Origin: Aegilops tauschii subsp. strangulata
Taxonomy: Eukaryota; Streptophyta; Magnoliopsida; Poales; Poaceae
NCBI RefSeq assembly: GCF_002575655.3
Contig: NC_053037.3
Coordinates: forward strand, 502,952,544-503,016,543
Direction: 5' to 3'
DNA: 64,000 nt
Part shown: positions 49,501 to 63,121 of the stretch, piece after piece
Position numbering within the stretch: the first letter of the stretch is position 1
How the letters are laid out: the number at the start of each line of letters is the position of its first letter
Translations under genes and position numbers: made by a program
Notes under the pieces: model-generated
Databases searched by the model: none
The model's input: only the letters and a program-made list of their open reading frames with translations
Told to the model about the DNA's origin: nothing

Positions 49501-51555
49501 TCCAAAACTCGTCTGAAATTCATGAAACTTGGCATGCTATTATGGAGCGGCATCAACAAGCCATGGTATAAAATTTGTCCCATTTGGGGCAGGTTTTCGT
49601 ATATGCTTCTCACAAACCGGAGCTTCTCACAACAAGCATGATGGTTTTCGGTTCGGAACGTTCCACCTTTGGGGACGAAACGATATCCATTGCCTCTTAT
49701 TGCTTTCAATTTTTTTCTCTTGTCAACAAAGAACAAAAGGAGTGTTGTGTGAATTTTTGTGATTTTTCCTGGTTCGTTTGGACATTTTTATGCATTAACT
49801 GAGTTTTCAATGCATTTATGTGCATAATTCAAATTTGAACTACATGCACATGCTCTAGTGCATATAAATTTGTTGAAAAATCAAATCTCTGTCCTTGGGT
49901 GCATGCTTAGGTCCCATGCAAGAAATGGGAATGAATTTAAAACACCAGGGCACCGTTGATTGCCGGCAACATATTGAGATCCCTGGTTTTTCAATTCTAG
50001 TAAATCCAAAAATCGTCTGAAATTCATGGAACTTGGCATGCTATTATGGAGCGGCATCAACATGCCGTGGTACAAATTTTGTCCCATTTGGGGCAGGTTT
50101 GGGTATATGCTTCTCACAAACCGGGTATTCTCACAACAAGCATAATGGTTTTTGGTAGGGACCGTCCCGCCTTTGGGGTCGACACGATATGCATTGCCTG
50201 TTATTGCTTTCAATTTTTTTCTCGTGTCAACATAGAACAACAAGAGTGTTGTGTGAATTTTTGTGATATTTCGGGGTTCGTTTGGACATTTTATGCATTA
50301 ACTGAGTTTTCAATGCATTTATGTGCATAATTCAAATCTGAACTACATGCACATGCTCAAGTGCATATAAATTGGTTGAAAAATCAAATCTGTGTCCTTG
50401 GGTGCATGGTTAGGTCCCATGCAAGAAATGGGAATGAATTTCAAACACTAGGGCACCGTTGATTGCCGGCAAAACATTGAAATGCCTGGTTTTTAAATTC
50501 TCGTAAATCCAAAAATCGTCTCAAATTCATGAAACTTGGCATGCTATTATGGAGCGGCATCAACAAGCCATGGTACAAATTTTGTCCCATTTGGGGCAGG
50601 TTTTGGTATATGCTTCTCACAAACCGGAGCTTCTCACAACAAGCATGATGGTTTTCGGTTGGGAACGTTCCACCTTTGGGGACGAAACGATATCCATTGC
50701 CTCTTATTGCTTTCAATTTTTTTTCTCATGTCAACATAGAACAAAAGGAGTGTTGTGTGAATTTTTGTGATTTATCGGGGTTCGTTTGGACATTTTTATG
50801 CATTAACTGAGTTTTCAATGCATTTATGTGCATAATTCAAATTTGAACTACATCCACATGCTCAAGGCATATAAATTGGTTGAAAAATCAAATCTATGTC
50901 CTTGGGTGCATGCTTAGGTCCCATGCAAGAAATGGGAATGAATTTCAAACACCAGGGCAGTGTTGATTGCCGGCAAAACATTGAGATGCCTGGTTTTTAA
51001 ATTCTCGTAAATCCAAATTTTTTCTGAAATTCATGAAACTTGGCATGCTATCATGGAGCGGCATCAACATGCCGTGGTACGAATTTTGTCCCATTTGGGG
51101 CAGGTTTGCGTGTATGCTTCTCACAAACCGGAGTTTCTCACAACAAGCATGATGGTTTTCGGTTGGGAATAGTCCACCTTTGGGGACGAAACGATATCCA
51201 ATGCCTCATATTGCTTTCATTTTCTTTCTCATGTCAACATAGAACAAAAGGAGTGTTGTGTGAATTTTTGTGTGTTTTCCTTGTTCGTTTGGACTTTTTA
51301 TGCATTAACTGAGTTTTAAATGATTTTATGTGCATAATTCAAATTTGAACTACATGCACATGCTCTAGTTCATATAAATTGGTTGAAAAATGAAATCTGT
51401 GTCCTTGGGTGCATGCTTAGGTCCCATGCAAGAAATGGGAATGAATTTCAAACACCAGGGCACCGTTGATTGCCGGCAAAACATTGAGCAGCCTGGTTTT
51501 TAAATTTTAGTAAATCCAAAAATCGTCTGAAATTCATGGAACTTGGCATGCTATC
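46523..51555 (+). repeat. Satellite zone 5: mosaic transition units
   Basis: Units at 47025 to 51053 combine variants typical of zone 4 (TCGAAACGATATTCATTGCC, TTTTATGCATTAAC) with those of zone 6 (TTCGGTTCGGAACG, GAGTTTTCCTGG, CATCAACAAGCCATGG). No regular trimer is visible until about 50549. This looks like the border between two separately homogenised domains. Confidence 0.65.
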
Positions 51556-52041
51556 ATGGAGCGGAACAACATGCCGTGGTACAAATTTTGTCCCATTTGG
51601 GGCAGGTTTGGGTGTATGCTTCTCACAACAAGCATGATGGTTTTCGGTTCGGAACGTTCCACCTTTGGGGACGAAACGATATCCATTGCCTCTTATTGCT
51701 TTCAATTTTTTTCTCATGTCAACATAGAACAAAAGGAGTGTTGTGTGAATTTTTGTGAGTTTTCCTGGTTCGTTTGGACATTTTTATGCATTAACTGAGT
51801 TTTCAATGCATTTATGTGCATAATTCGTATTTGAACTACATGCACATGCTCCAGTGCATATAAATTGGTTGAAAAATCAAATTTGTGTCCTTGGGTGCAT
51901 GCTTAGGTCCCATGCAAGAAATGGGAATGAATTTCAAACACCAGGGCACCGTTGATTGACGGCAAAACATTGAGATGCCTGCTTTTTAAATTCTAGTAAA
52001 TCCATAACTCATCTGAAATTCATGAAACTTGGCATGCTATT
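51556..52041 (+). repeat. Satellite unit with an 18-bp deletion
   Basis: This A-type unit is 486 bp long because GCTTCTCACAACAAGCATG replaces the usual stretch with two TCTCACAA copies. One copy and the DNA between them (ACCGGAGTTTCTCACAA and one flanking base) are missing, as expected from slippage between direct repeats. Confidence 0.85.
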
Positions 52042-53048
52042 ATGGAGCGGCATAAACAAGCCATGGTACAAATTTTGTCCCATTTGGGGCAGGTTTTGGT
52101 ATATGCTTCTCACAAACCGGAGCTTCTCACAACAAGCATGATGGTTTTCGGTTGGGAACGTTCCACCTTTGGGGACGAAACGATATCCATTGTCTCTTAT
52201 TGCTTTCAATTTTTTTTCTCATGTCAACATAGAACAAAAGGAGTGTTGTGTGAATTTTTGTGATTTATCGGGGTTCGTTTGGACATTTTTATGCATTAAC
52301 TGAGTTTTCAATGCATTTATGTGCATAATTCAAATTTGAACTACATCCACATGCTCAAGGCATATAAATTGGTTGAAAAATCAAATCTGTGTCCTTGGGT
52401 GCATGCTTAGGTCCCATGCAAGAAATGGGAATAAATTTCAAACACCAGGGCACCGTTGATTGCCGGCAAAACATTGAGATGCCTTGTTTTTAAATTTTAG
52501 TAAATCCAAAAATCGTCTGAAATTCATGGAACTTGGCATGCTATCATGGAGCGGAACAACATGCCGTGGTACAAGTTTTGTCCCATTTGGGGCAGGTTTG
52601 GGTGTATGCTTCTCACAAACCGGAGTTTCTCACAACAAGCATGATGGTTTTCGGTTCGGAACGTTCCACCTTTGGGGACGAAACGATATCCATTGCCTCT
52701 TATTGCTTTCAATTTTTTTCTCATGTCAACATAGAACAAAAGGAGTGTTGTGTGAATTTTTGTGAGTTTTCCTGGTTCGGTTGGACATTTTTATGCATTA
52801 ACTGAGTTTTCAATGCATTTATGTGCATAATTCGTATTTGAACTACATGCACATGCTCCAGTGCATATAAATTGGTTGAAAAATCAAATTTGTGTCCTTG
52901 GGTGCATGCTTAGGTCCCATGCAAGAAATGGGAATGAATTTCAAACACCAGGGCACCGTTGATTGACGGCAAAACATTGAGATGCCTGCTTTTTAAATTC
53001 TAGTAAATCCAAAACTCATCTGAAATTCATGAAACTTGGCATGCTATT

Positions 53049-53552
53049 ATGGAGCGGCATCAACAAGCCATGGTACAAGTTTTGTCCCATTTGGGGCAGG
53101 TTTGGGTGTATGCTTCTCACAAACCGGAGTTTCTCACAACAAGCATGATGGTTTTCGGTTCGGAACGTTCCACCTTTGGGGACGAAACGATATCCATTGC
53201 CTCTTATTGCTTTCAATTTTTTTCTCATGTCAACATAGAACAAAAGGAGTGTTGTGTGAATTTTTGTGAGTTTTCCTGGTTCGTTTGGACATTTTTATGC
53301 ATTAACTGAGTTTTCAATGCATTTATGTGCATAATTCGTATTTGAACTACATGCACATGCTCCAGTGCATATAAATTGGTTGAAAAATCAAATTTGTGTC
53401 CTTGGGTGCATGCTTAGGTCCCATGCAAGAAATGGGAATGAATTTCAAACACCAGGGCACCGTTGATTGACGGCAAAACATTGAGATGCCTGCTTTTTAA
53501 ATTCTAGTAAATCCAAAACTCATCTGAAATTCATGAAACTTTGCATGCTATT
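53049..53552 (+). repeat. Hybrid B/A satellite unit
   Basis: The unit begins as type B (CATCAACAAGCCATGG) but from about 53075 on has the features of type A (GGTGTATGC, TTCGGTTCGG, GTGAGTTTTCC, ATTCGTATTTG). It also shares TACAAGTTTTGTCCC with the preceding A unit at 52546, a variant absent elsewhere nearby. An exchange or conversion tract starting within about 30 bp of the dyad explains it. Confidence 0.8.
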
Positions 53553-56500
53553 ATGGAGCGGCATCAACAAGCCATGGTACAAATTTTGTCCCATTTGGGG
53601 CAGGTTTTGGTATATGCTTCTCACAAACCGGAGCTTCTCACAACAAGCATGATGGTTTTCGGTTGGGAACGTTCCACCTTTGGGGACGAAACGATATCCA
53701 TTGCCTCTTATTGCTTTCAATTTTTTTTCTCATGTCAACATAGAACAAAAGGAGTGTTGTGTGAATTTTTGTGATATATCGGGGTTCGTTTGGACATTTT
53801 TATGCATTAACTGAGTTTTCAATGCATTTATGTGCATAATTCAAATTTGAACTACATCCACATGCTCAAGGCATATAAATTGGTTGAAAAATCAAATCTG
53901 TGTCCTTTGGTGCATGCTTAGGTCCCATGCAAGAAATGGGAATGAATTTCAAACACCAGGGCAGTGTTGATTGCCGGCAAAACATTGAGATGCCTGGTTT
54001 TAAATTCTCGTAAATCCAAAAATTGTCTGAAATTCAAGAAACTTGGCATGCTATCATGGAGCGGCATCAACATGCCGTGGTACAAATTTTGTCCCATTGG
54101 GGGCAGGTTTGGGTGTATGCTTCTCACAAACCGGAGTTTCTCACAACAAGCATGATGGTTTTCGGTTGGGAATAGTCCACCTTTGGGGACGAAACGATAT
54201 CCAATGCCTCATATTGCTTTCATTTTTTTCTCTCATGTCAACATAGAACAAAAGGAGTGTTGTGTGAATTTTTGTGTGTTTTCCTGGTTCGTTTGGACTT
54301 TTTATGCATTAACTGAGTTTTAAATGATTTTATGTGCATAATTCAAATTTGAACTACATGCACATGCTCTAGTTCATATAAATTCGTTGAAAAATCAAAT
54401 CTGTGTCCTTGGGTGCATGCTTAGGTCCCATGCAAGAAATGGGAATGAATTTCAAACACCAGGGCACCGTTGATTGCCGGCAAAACATTGAGATGCCTGG
54501 TTTTTAAATTTAAGTAAATCCAAAAATCGTCTGAAATTCATGGAACTTGGCATGCTATCATGGAGCGGAACAACATGCCGTGGTACAAATTTTGTCCCAT
54601 TTGGGGCAGGTTTGGGTGTATGCTTCTCACAAACCGGAGTTTCTCACAACAAGCACGATGGTTTTCGGTTCGGAACGTTCCACCTTTGGGGACGAAACGA
54701 TATCCATTGCCTCTTATTGCTTTCAATTTTTTTCTCATGTCAACATAGAACAAAAGGAGTGTTGTGTGAATTTTTGTGAGTTTTCCTGGTTCGTTTGGAC
54801 ATTTTTATGCATTAACTGTGTTTTCAATGCATTTATGTGCATAATTCGTATTTGAATTACATGCACATGCTCCAGTGCATATAAATTGGTTGAAAAATCA
54901 AATTTGTGTCCTTGGGTGCATGCTTAGGTCCCATGCAAGAAATGGGAATGAATTTCAAACACCAGGGCAGCGTTGATTGACGGCAAAACATTGAGATGCC
55001 TGCTTTTTAAATTCCAGTAAATCCAAAACTCATCTGAAATTCATGAAATTTGGCATGCTATTATGGAGCGGCATCAACAAGCCATGGTACAAATTTTGTC
55101 CCATTTGGGGCAGGTTTTGGTATATGCTTCTCACAAACCGGAGCTTCTCACAACAAGCATGATGGTTTTCGGTTGGGAACGTTCCACCTTTGGGGACGAA
55201 ACGATATCCATTGCCTCTTATTGCTTTCAATTTTTTTTCTCATGTCAACATAGAACAAAAGGAGTGTTGTGTGAATTTTTGTGATTTATCGGGGTTCGTT
55301 TGGACATTTTTATGCATTAACTGAGTTTTCAATGCATTTATGTGCATAATTCAAATTTGAACTACATCCACATGCTCAAGGCATATAAATTGGTTGAAAA
55401 ATCAAATCTGTGTCCTTGGGTGCATGCTTAGGTCCCATGCAAGAAATGGGAATGAATTTCAAACACCAGGGCAGTGTTGATTGCCGGCAAAACATTGAGA
55501 TGCCTGGTTTTTAAATTCTCGTAAATCCAAAAATTGTCTGAAATTCATGAAACTTGGCATGCTATCATGGAGCGGCATCAACATGCCGTGGTACAAATTT
55601 TGTCCCATTTGGGGCAGGTTTGGGTGTATGCTTCTCACAAACCGGAGTTTCTCACAACAAGCATGATGGTTTTCAGTTGGGAATAGTCCACCTTTGGGGA
55701 CGAAACGATATCCAATGCCTCATATTGCTTTCATTTTTTTTCTCATGTCAACATAGAACAAAAGGAGTGTTGTGTGAATTTTTGTGTGTTCTCCTGGTCC
55801 GTTTGGACTTTTTATGCATTAACTGAGTTTTAAATGATTTTATGTGCATAATTCAAATTTGAACTACATGCACATGCTCTAGTTCATATAAATTGGTTGA
55901 AAAATCAAATCTGTGTCCTTGGGTGCATGCTTAGGTCCCATGCAAGAAATGGGAATGAACTTCAAACACCAGGGCACCGTTGATTGCCGGCAAAACATTG
56001 AGATGCCTGGTTTTTAAATTTTAGTAAATCCAAAAATCGTCTGAAATTCATGGAACTTGTCATGCTATCATGGAGCGGAACAACATGCCGTGGTACAATT
56101 TTTGTCCCATTTGGGGCAGGTTTGGGTGTATGCTTCTCACAAACCGGAGTTTCTCACAACAAGCACGATGGTTTTCGGTTCGGAACGTTCCACCTTTGGG
56201 GACGAAACGATATCCATTGCCTCTTATTGCTTTCAATTTTTTTCTCATGTCAACATAGAACAAAAGGAGTGTTGTGTGAATTTTTGTGAGTTTTCCTGGT
56301 TCGTTTGGACATTTTTATGCATTAACTGAGTTATCAATGCATTTATGTGCATAATTCGTATTTGAACTACATGCACATGCTCCAGTGCATATAAATTGGT
56401 TGAAAAATCAAATTTGTGTCCTTGGGTGCATGCTTAGGTCCCATGCAAGAAATGGGAATGAATTTCAAACACCAGGGCACCGTTGATTGACGGCAAAACA

Positions 56501-59500
56501 TTGAGATGCCTGCTTTTTAAATTCTAGTAAATCCAAAACTCATCTGAAATTCATGAAACTTGGCATGCTATTATGGAGCGGCATCAACAAGCCATGGTAC
56601 AAATTTTGTCCCATTTGGGGCAGGTTTTGGTATATGCTTCTCACAAACCGGAGCTTCTCACAACAAGCATGATGGTTTTCGGTTGGGAACGTTCCACCTT
56701 TGGGGACGAAACGATATCCATTGCCTCTTATTGCTTTCAATTTTTTTTCTCATGTCAACATAGAACAAAAGGAGTGTTGTGTGAATTTTTGTGATTTATC
56801 GGGGTTCGTTTGGACATTTTTATGCAATAACTGAGTTTTCAATGCATTTATGTGCATAATTCAAATTTGAACTACATCCACATGCTCAAGGCATATAAAT
56901 TGGTTGAAAAATCAAATCTGTGTCCTTGGGTGCATGCTTAGGTCCCATGCAAGAAATGGGAATGAATTTCAAACACCAGGGCAGTGTTGATTGCCGGCAA
57001 AACATTGAGATGCCTGGTTTTTAAATTCTCGTAAATCCAAAAATTGTCTGAAATTCATGAAACTTGGCATGCTATCATGGAGCGGCATCAACATGCCGTG
57101 GTACAAATTTTGTCCCATTTGGGGCAGGTTTGGGTGTATGCTTCTCACAAACCGGAGTTTCTCACAACAAGCATGATGGTTTTCGGTTGGGAACAGTCCA
57201 CCTTTGGGGACGAAACGATATCCGTTGCCTCATATTGCTTTCATTTTTTTTCTCATGTCAACATAGAACAAAAGGAGTGTTGTGTGAATTTTTGTGTGTT
57301 TTCCTGGTCCGTGTGGACTTTTTATGCATTAACTGAGTTTTAAATGATTTTATGTGCATAATTCAAATTTGAACTACATGCACATGCTCTAGTTCATATA
57401 AATTGGTTGAAAAATCAAATCTGTGTCCTTGGGTGCATGCTTAGGTCCCATGCAAGAAATGGGAATGAATTTCAAACACCAGGGCACCGTTGATTGCCGG
57501 CAAAACATTGAGATGCCTGGTTTTTAAATTTTAGTAAATCCAAAAATCGTCTGAAATTCATGGAACTTGGCATGCTATCATGGAGCGGAACAACATGCCG
57601 TGGTACAAATTTTGTCCCATTTGGGGCAGGTTTGGGTGTTTGCTTCTCACAAACCGGAGTTTCTCACAACAAGCACGATGGTTTTCGGTTCGGAACGTTC
57701 CACCTTTGGGGACGAAACGATATCCATTGCCTCTTATTGCTTTCAATTTTTTTCTCATGTCAACATAGAACAAAAGGAGTGTTGTGTGAATTTTTGTGAG
57801 TTTTCCTGGTTCGTTTGGACATTTTTATGCATTAACTGAGTTTTCAATGCATTTATGTGCATAATTCGTATTTGAACTACATGCACATGCTCCAGTGCAT
57901 ATAAATTGGTTGAAAAATCAAATTTGTGTCCTTGGGTGCATGCTTAGGTCCCATGCAAGAAATGGGAATGAATTTCAAACACCAGGGCACCGTTGATTGA
58001 CGGCAAAACATTGAGATGCCTGCTTTTTAAATTCTAGTAAATCCAAAACTCATCTGAAATTCATGAAACTTGGCATGCTATTATGGAGCGGCATCAACAA
58101 GCCATGGTACAAATTTTGTCCCATTTGGGGCAGGTTTTGGTATATGCTTCTCACAAACCGGAGCTTCTCACAACAAGCATGATGGTTTTCGGTTGGGAAC
58201 GTTCCACCTTTGGGGACGAAACGATATACATTGCCTCTTATTGGTTTCAATTTTTTTTCTCATGTCAACATAGAACAAAAGGAGTGTTGTGTGAATTTTT
58301 GTGATTTATCGGGGTTCGTTTGGACATTTTTATGCATTAACTGAGTTTTCAATGCATTTATGTGCATAATTCAAATTTGAACTACATCCACATGCTCAAG
58401 GCATATAAATTGGTTGAAAAATCAAATCTGTGTCCTTGGGTGCATGCTTAGGTCCCATGCAAGAAATGGGAATGAATTTCAAACACCAGGGCAGTGTTGA
58501 TTGCCGGCAAAACATTGAGATGCCTGGTTTTTAAATTTTCGTAAATCCAAAAATTGTCTGAAATTCATGAAACTTGGCATGCTATCATGGAGCGGCATCA
58601 ACATGCCGTGGTACAAATTTTGTCCCATTTGGGGCAGGTTTGGGTGTATGCTTCTCACAAACCGGAGTTTCTCACAACAAGCATGATGGTTTTCGGTTGG
58701 GAACAGTCCACCTTTGGGGACGAAACGATATCCATTGCCTCATATTGCTTTCATTTTTTTTCTCATGTCAACATAGAACAAAAGGAGTGTTGTGTGAATT
58801 TTTGTGTGTTTTCCTGGTCCGTTTGGACTTTTTATGCATTAACTGAGTTTTAAATGATTTTATGTGCATAATTCAAATTTGAACTACATGCACATGCTCT
58901 AGTTCATATAAATTGGTTGAAAAATCAAATCTGTGTCCTTGGGTGCATGCTTAGGTCCCATGCAAGAAATGGGAATGAATTTCAAACACCAGGGCACCGT
59001 TGATTGCCGGCAAAACATTGAGATGCCTGGTTTTTAAATTTTAGTAAATCCAAAAATCGTCTGAAATTCATGGAACTTGGCATGCTATCATGGAGTGGAA
59101 CAACATGCCGTGGTACAAATTTTGTCCCATTTGGGGCAGGTTTGGGTGTATGCTTCTCACAAACCGGAGTTTCTCACAACAAGCACGATGGTTTTCGGTT
59201 CGGAACGTTCCACCTTTGGGGACGAAACGATATCCATTGCCTCTTATTGCTTTCAATTTTTTTCTCATGTCAACATAGAACAAAAGGAGTGTTGTGTGAA
59301 TTTTTGTGAGTTTTCCTGGTTCGTTTGGACATTTTTATGCATCAACTGAGTTTTCAATGCATTTATGTGCATAATTCGTATTTGAACTACATGCACATGC
59401 TCCAGTGCATATAAATTGGTTGAAAAATCAAATTTGTGTCCTTGGGTGCATGCTTAGGTCCCATGCAAGAAATGGGAATGAATTTCAAACACCAGGGCAC

Positions 59501-62500
59501 CGTTGATTGACGGCAAAACATTGAGATGCCTGCTTTTTAAATTCTAGTAAATCCAAAACTCATCTGAAATTCATGAAACTTGGCATGCTATTATGGAGCG
59601 GCATCAACAAGCCATGGTACAAATTTTGTCCCATTTGGGGCAGGTTTTGGTATATGCTTCTCACAAACCGGAGCTTCTCACAACAAGCATGATGGTTTTC
59701 GGTTGGGAACGTTCCACCTTTGGGGACGAAACGATATCCATTGCCTCTTATTGCTTTCAGTTTTTTTTCTCATGTCAACATAGAACAAAAGGAGTGTTGT
59801 GTGAATTTTTGTGATTTATCGGGGTTCGTTTGGACATTTTTATGCATTAACTGAGTTTTCAATGCATTTATGTGCATAATTCAAATTTGAACTACATCCA
59901 CATGCTCAAGGCATATAAATTGGTTGAAAAATCAAATCTGTGTCCTTGGGTGCATGCTTAGGTCCCATGCAAGAAATGGGAATGAATTTCAAACACCAGG
60001 GCAGTGTTGATTGCCGGCAAAACATTGAGATGCCTGGTTTTTAAATTCTCGTAAATCCAAAAATTGTCTGAAATTCATGAAACTTGGCATGCTATCATGG
60101 AGCGGCATCAACATGCCGTGGTACAAATTTTGTCCCATTTGGGGCAGGTTGGGGTGTATGCTTCTCACAAACCGGAGTTTCTCACAACAAGCATGATGGT
60201 TTTCGGTTGGGAACAGTCCACCTTTGGGGACGAAACGATATCCATTGCCTCATATTGCTTTCATTTTTTTTTCTCATGTCAACATAGAACAAAAGGAGTG
60301 TTGTGTGAATTTTTGTGTGTTTTCCTGGTTCGTTTGGACTTTTTATGCATTAACTGAGTTTTAAATGATTTTATGTGCATAATTCAAATTTGAACTACAT
60401 GCACATGCTCTAGTTCATATAAATTGGTTGAAAAATCAAATCTGTGTCCTTGGGTGCATGCTTAGGTCCCATGCAAGAAATGGGAATGAATTTCAAACAC
60501 CAGGGCACCGTTGATTGCCGGCAAAACATTGAGATGCCTGGTTTTTAAATTTTAGTAAATCCAAAAATCGTCTGAAATTCATGGAACTTGGCATGCTATC
60601 ATGGAGCGGAACAACATGCCGTGGTACAAATTTTGTCCCATTTGGGGCAGGTTTGGGTGTATGCTTCTCACAAACCGGAGTTTCTCACAACAAGCACGAT
60701 GGTTTTCGGTTCGGAACGTTCCACCTTTGGGGACGAAACGATATCCATTGCCTCTTATTGCTTTCAATTTTTTTCTCATGTCAACATAGAACAAAAGGAG
60801 TGTTGTGTGAATTTTTGTGAGTTTTCCTGGTTCGTTTGGACATTTTTATGCATTAACTGAGTTTTCAATGCATTTATGTGCATAATTCGTATTTGAACTA
60901 CATGCACATGCTCCAGTGCATATAAATTGGTTGAAAAATCAAATTTGTATCCTTGGGTGCATGCTTAGGTCCCATGCAAGAAATGGGAATGAATTTCAAA
61001 CACCAGGGCACCGTTGATTGACGGCAAAACATTGAGATGCCTGCTTTTTAAATTCTAGTAAATCCAAAACTCATCTGAAATTCATGAAACTTGGCATGCT
61101 ATTATGGAGCGGCATCAACAAGCCATGGTACAAATTTTGTCCCATTTGGGGCAGGTTTTGGTATATGCTTCTCACAAACCGGAGCTTCTCACAACAAGCA
61201 GGATGGTTTTCGGTTGGGAACGTTCCACCTTTGGGGACGAAACGATATCCATTGCCTCTTATTGCTTTCATTTTTTTTTCTCATGTCAACATAGAACAAA
61301 AGGAGTGTTGTGTGAATTTTTGTGATTTATCGGGGTTCGTTTGGACATTTTTATGCGTTAACTGAGTTTTCAATGCATTTATGTGCATAATTCAAATTTG
61401 AACTACATCCACATGCTCAAGGCATATAAATTGGTTGAAAAATCAAATCTGTGTCCTTGGGTGCATGCTTAGGTCCCATGCAAGAAATGGGAATGAATTT
61501 CAAACACCAGGGCAGTGTTGAATTGCCGGCAAAACATTGAGATGCCTGGTTTTTAAATTCTCGTAAATCCAAAAATTGTCTGAAATTCATGAAACTTGGC
61601 ATGCTATCATGGAGCGGCATCAACATGCCGTGGTACAAATTTTGTCCCATTTGGGGCAGGTTTGGGTGTATGCTTCTCACAAACCGGAGTTTCTCACAAC
61701 AAGCATGATGGTTTTCGGTTGGGAACAGTCCACCTTTGGGGACGAAACGATATCCATTGCCTCATATTGCTTTCATTTTTTTTTCTCATGTCAACATAGA
61801 ACAAAAGGAGTGTTGTGTGAATTTTTGTGTGTTTTCCTGGTTCGTTTGGACTTTTTATGCATTAACCGAGTTTTAAATGATTTTATGTGCATAATTCAAA
61901 TTTGAACTACATGCACATGCTCTAGTTCATATACATTGGTTGAAAAATCAAATCTGTGTCCTTGGGTGCATGCTTAGGTCCCATGCAAGAAATGGGAATG
62001 AATTTCAAACACCAGGGCACCGTTGATTGCCGGCAAAACATTGAGATGCCTGGTTTTTAAATTTTAGTAAATCCAAAAATCGTCTGAAATTCATGGAACT
62101 TGGCATGCTATGATGGAGCGGAACAACATGCCGTGGTACAAATTTTGTCCCATTTGGGGCAGGTTTGGGTGTATGCTTCTCACAAACCGGAGTTTCTCAC
62201 AACAAGCATGATGGTTTTCGGTTCGGAACGTTCCACCTTTGGGGACGAAACGATATCCATTGCCTCTTATTGCTTTCAATTTTTTTCTCATGTCAACATA
62301 GAACAAAAGGAGTGTTGTGTGAATTTTTGTGAGTTTTCCTGGTTCGTTTGGACATTTTTATGCATTAACTGAGTTTTCAATGCATTTATGTGCATAATTC
62401 GTATTTGAACTACATGCACATGCTCCAGTGCATATAAATTGGTTGAAAAATCAAATTTGTGTCCTTGGGTGCATGCTTAGGTCCCATGCAAGAAATGGGA

Positions 62501-62615
62501 ATGAATTTCAAACACCAGGGCACCGTTGATTGCCGGCAAAACATTGAGATGCCTGGTTTTTAAATTTTAGTAAATCCAAAAATCGTCTGAAATTCATGGA
62601 ACTTGGCATGCTATC
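53553..62615 (+). repeat. Satellite zone 6: six regular B-C-A trimers of 1510 bp
   Basis: B units start at 53553, 55063, 56573, 58083, 59593 and 61104; C units at 54056, 55567, 57077, 58587, 60097 and 61609; A units at 54560, 56070, 57580, 59090, 60601 and 62113. Four of the five B-to-B steps are exactly 1510 bp, the fifth 1511. B is marked by AACAAGCCATGG, CAGGTTTTGGTATATG and GCTCAAGGCATAT. C is marked by CATATTGCTTTCATTTTT, GTGTGTTTTCC and AAATGATTTTATG. A is marked by GCGGAACAACATGCC, TTCGGTTCGG and ATTCGTATTTG. Trimers differ from each other by only a few substitutions, far fewer than the types differ among themselves. Confidence 0.92.
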
Positions 62616-63121
62616 ATGGAGCGGAACAACATGCCGTGGTACAAATTTTGTCCCATTTGGGGCAGGTTTGTGGTGTATGCTTCTCACAAACCGGAGTTTC
62701 TCACAACAAGCACGATGGTTTTCGGTTCGGAACGTTCCACCTTTGGGGACGAAACGATATCCATTGCCTCTTATTGCTTTCAATTTTTTTTCTCATGTCA
62801 ACATAGAACAAAAGGAGTGTTGTGTGAATTTTTGTGAGTTTTCCTGGTTCGTTTGGACATTTTTATGCATTAACTGAGTTTTCAATGCATTTATGTGCAT
62901 AATTCGTATTTGAACTACATGCACATGCTCCAGTGCATATAAATTGGTTGAAAAATCAAATTTGTGTCCTTGGGTGCATGCTTAGGTCCCATGCAAGAAA
63001 TGGGAATGAATTTCCAAACACCAGGGCACCGTTGATTGACGGCAAAACATTGAGATGCCTGCTTTTTAAATTCTAGTAAATCCAAAACTCATCTGAAATT
63101 CATGAAACTTGGCATGCTATT
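62113..63121 (+). repeat. Tandem A-A pair breaking the B-C-A order
   Basis: Two A units (62113 and 62616) stand side by side before the order resumes with B at 63122 and C at 63627. The second carries GTTTGTGGTGTATG, a one-base insertion, and CAAGCACGATGG; the first has CAAGCATGATGG. They are therefore related but not identical duplicates. Confidence 0.85.
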
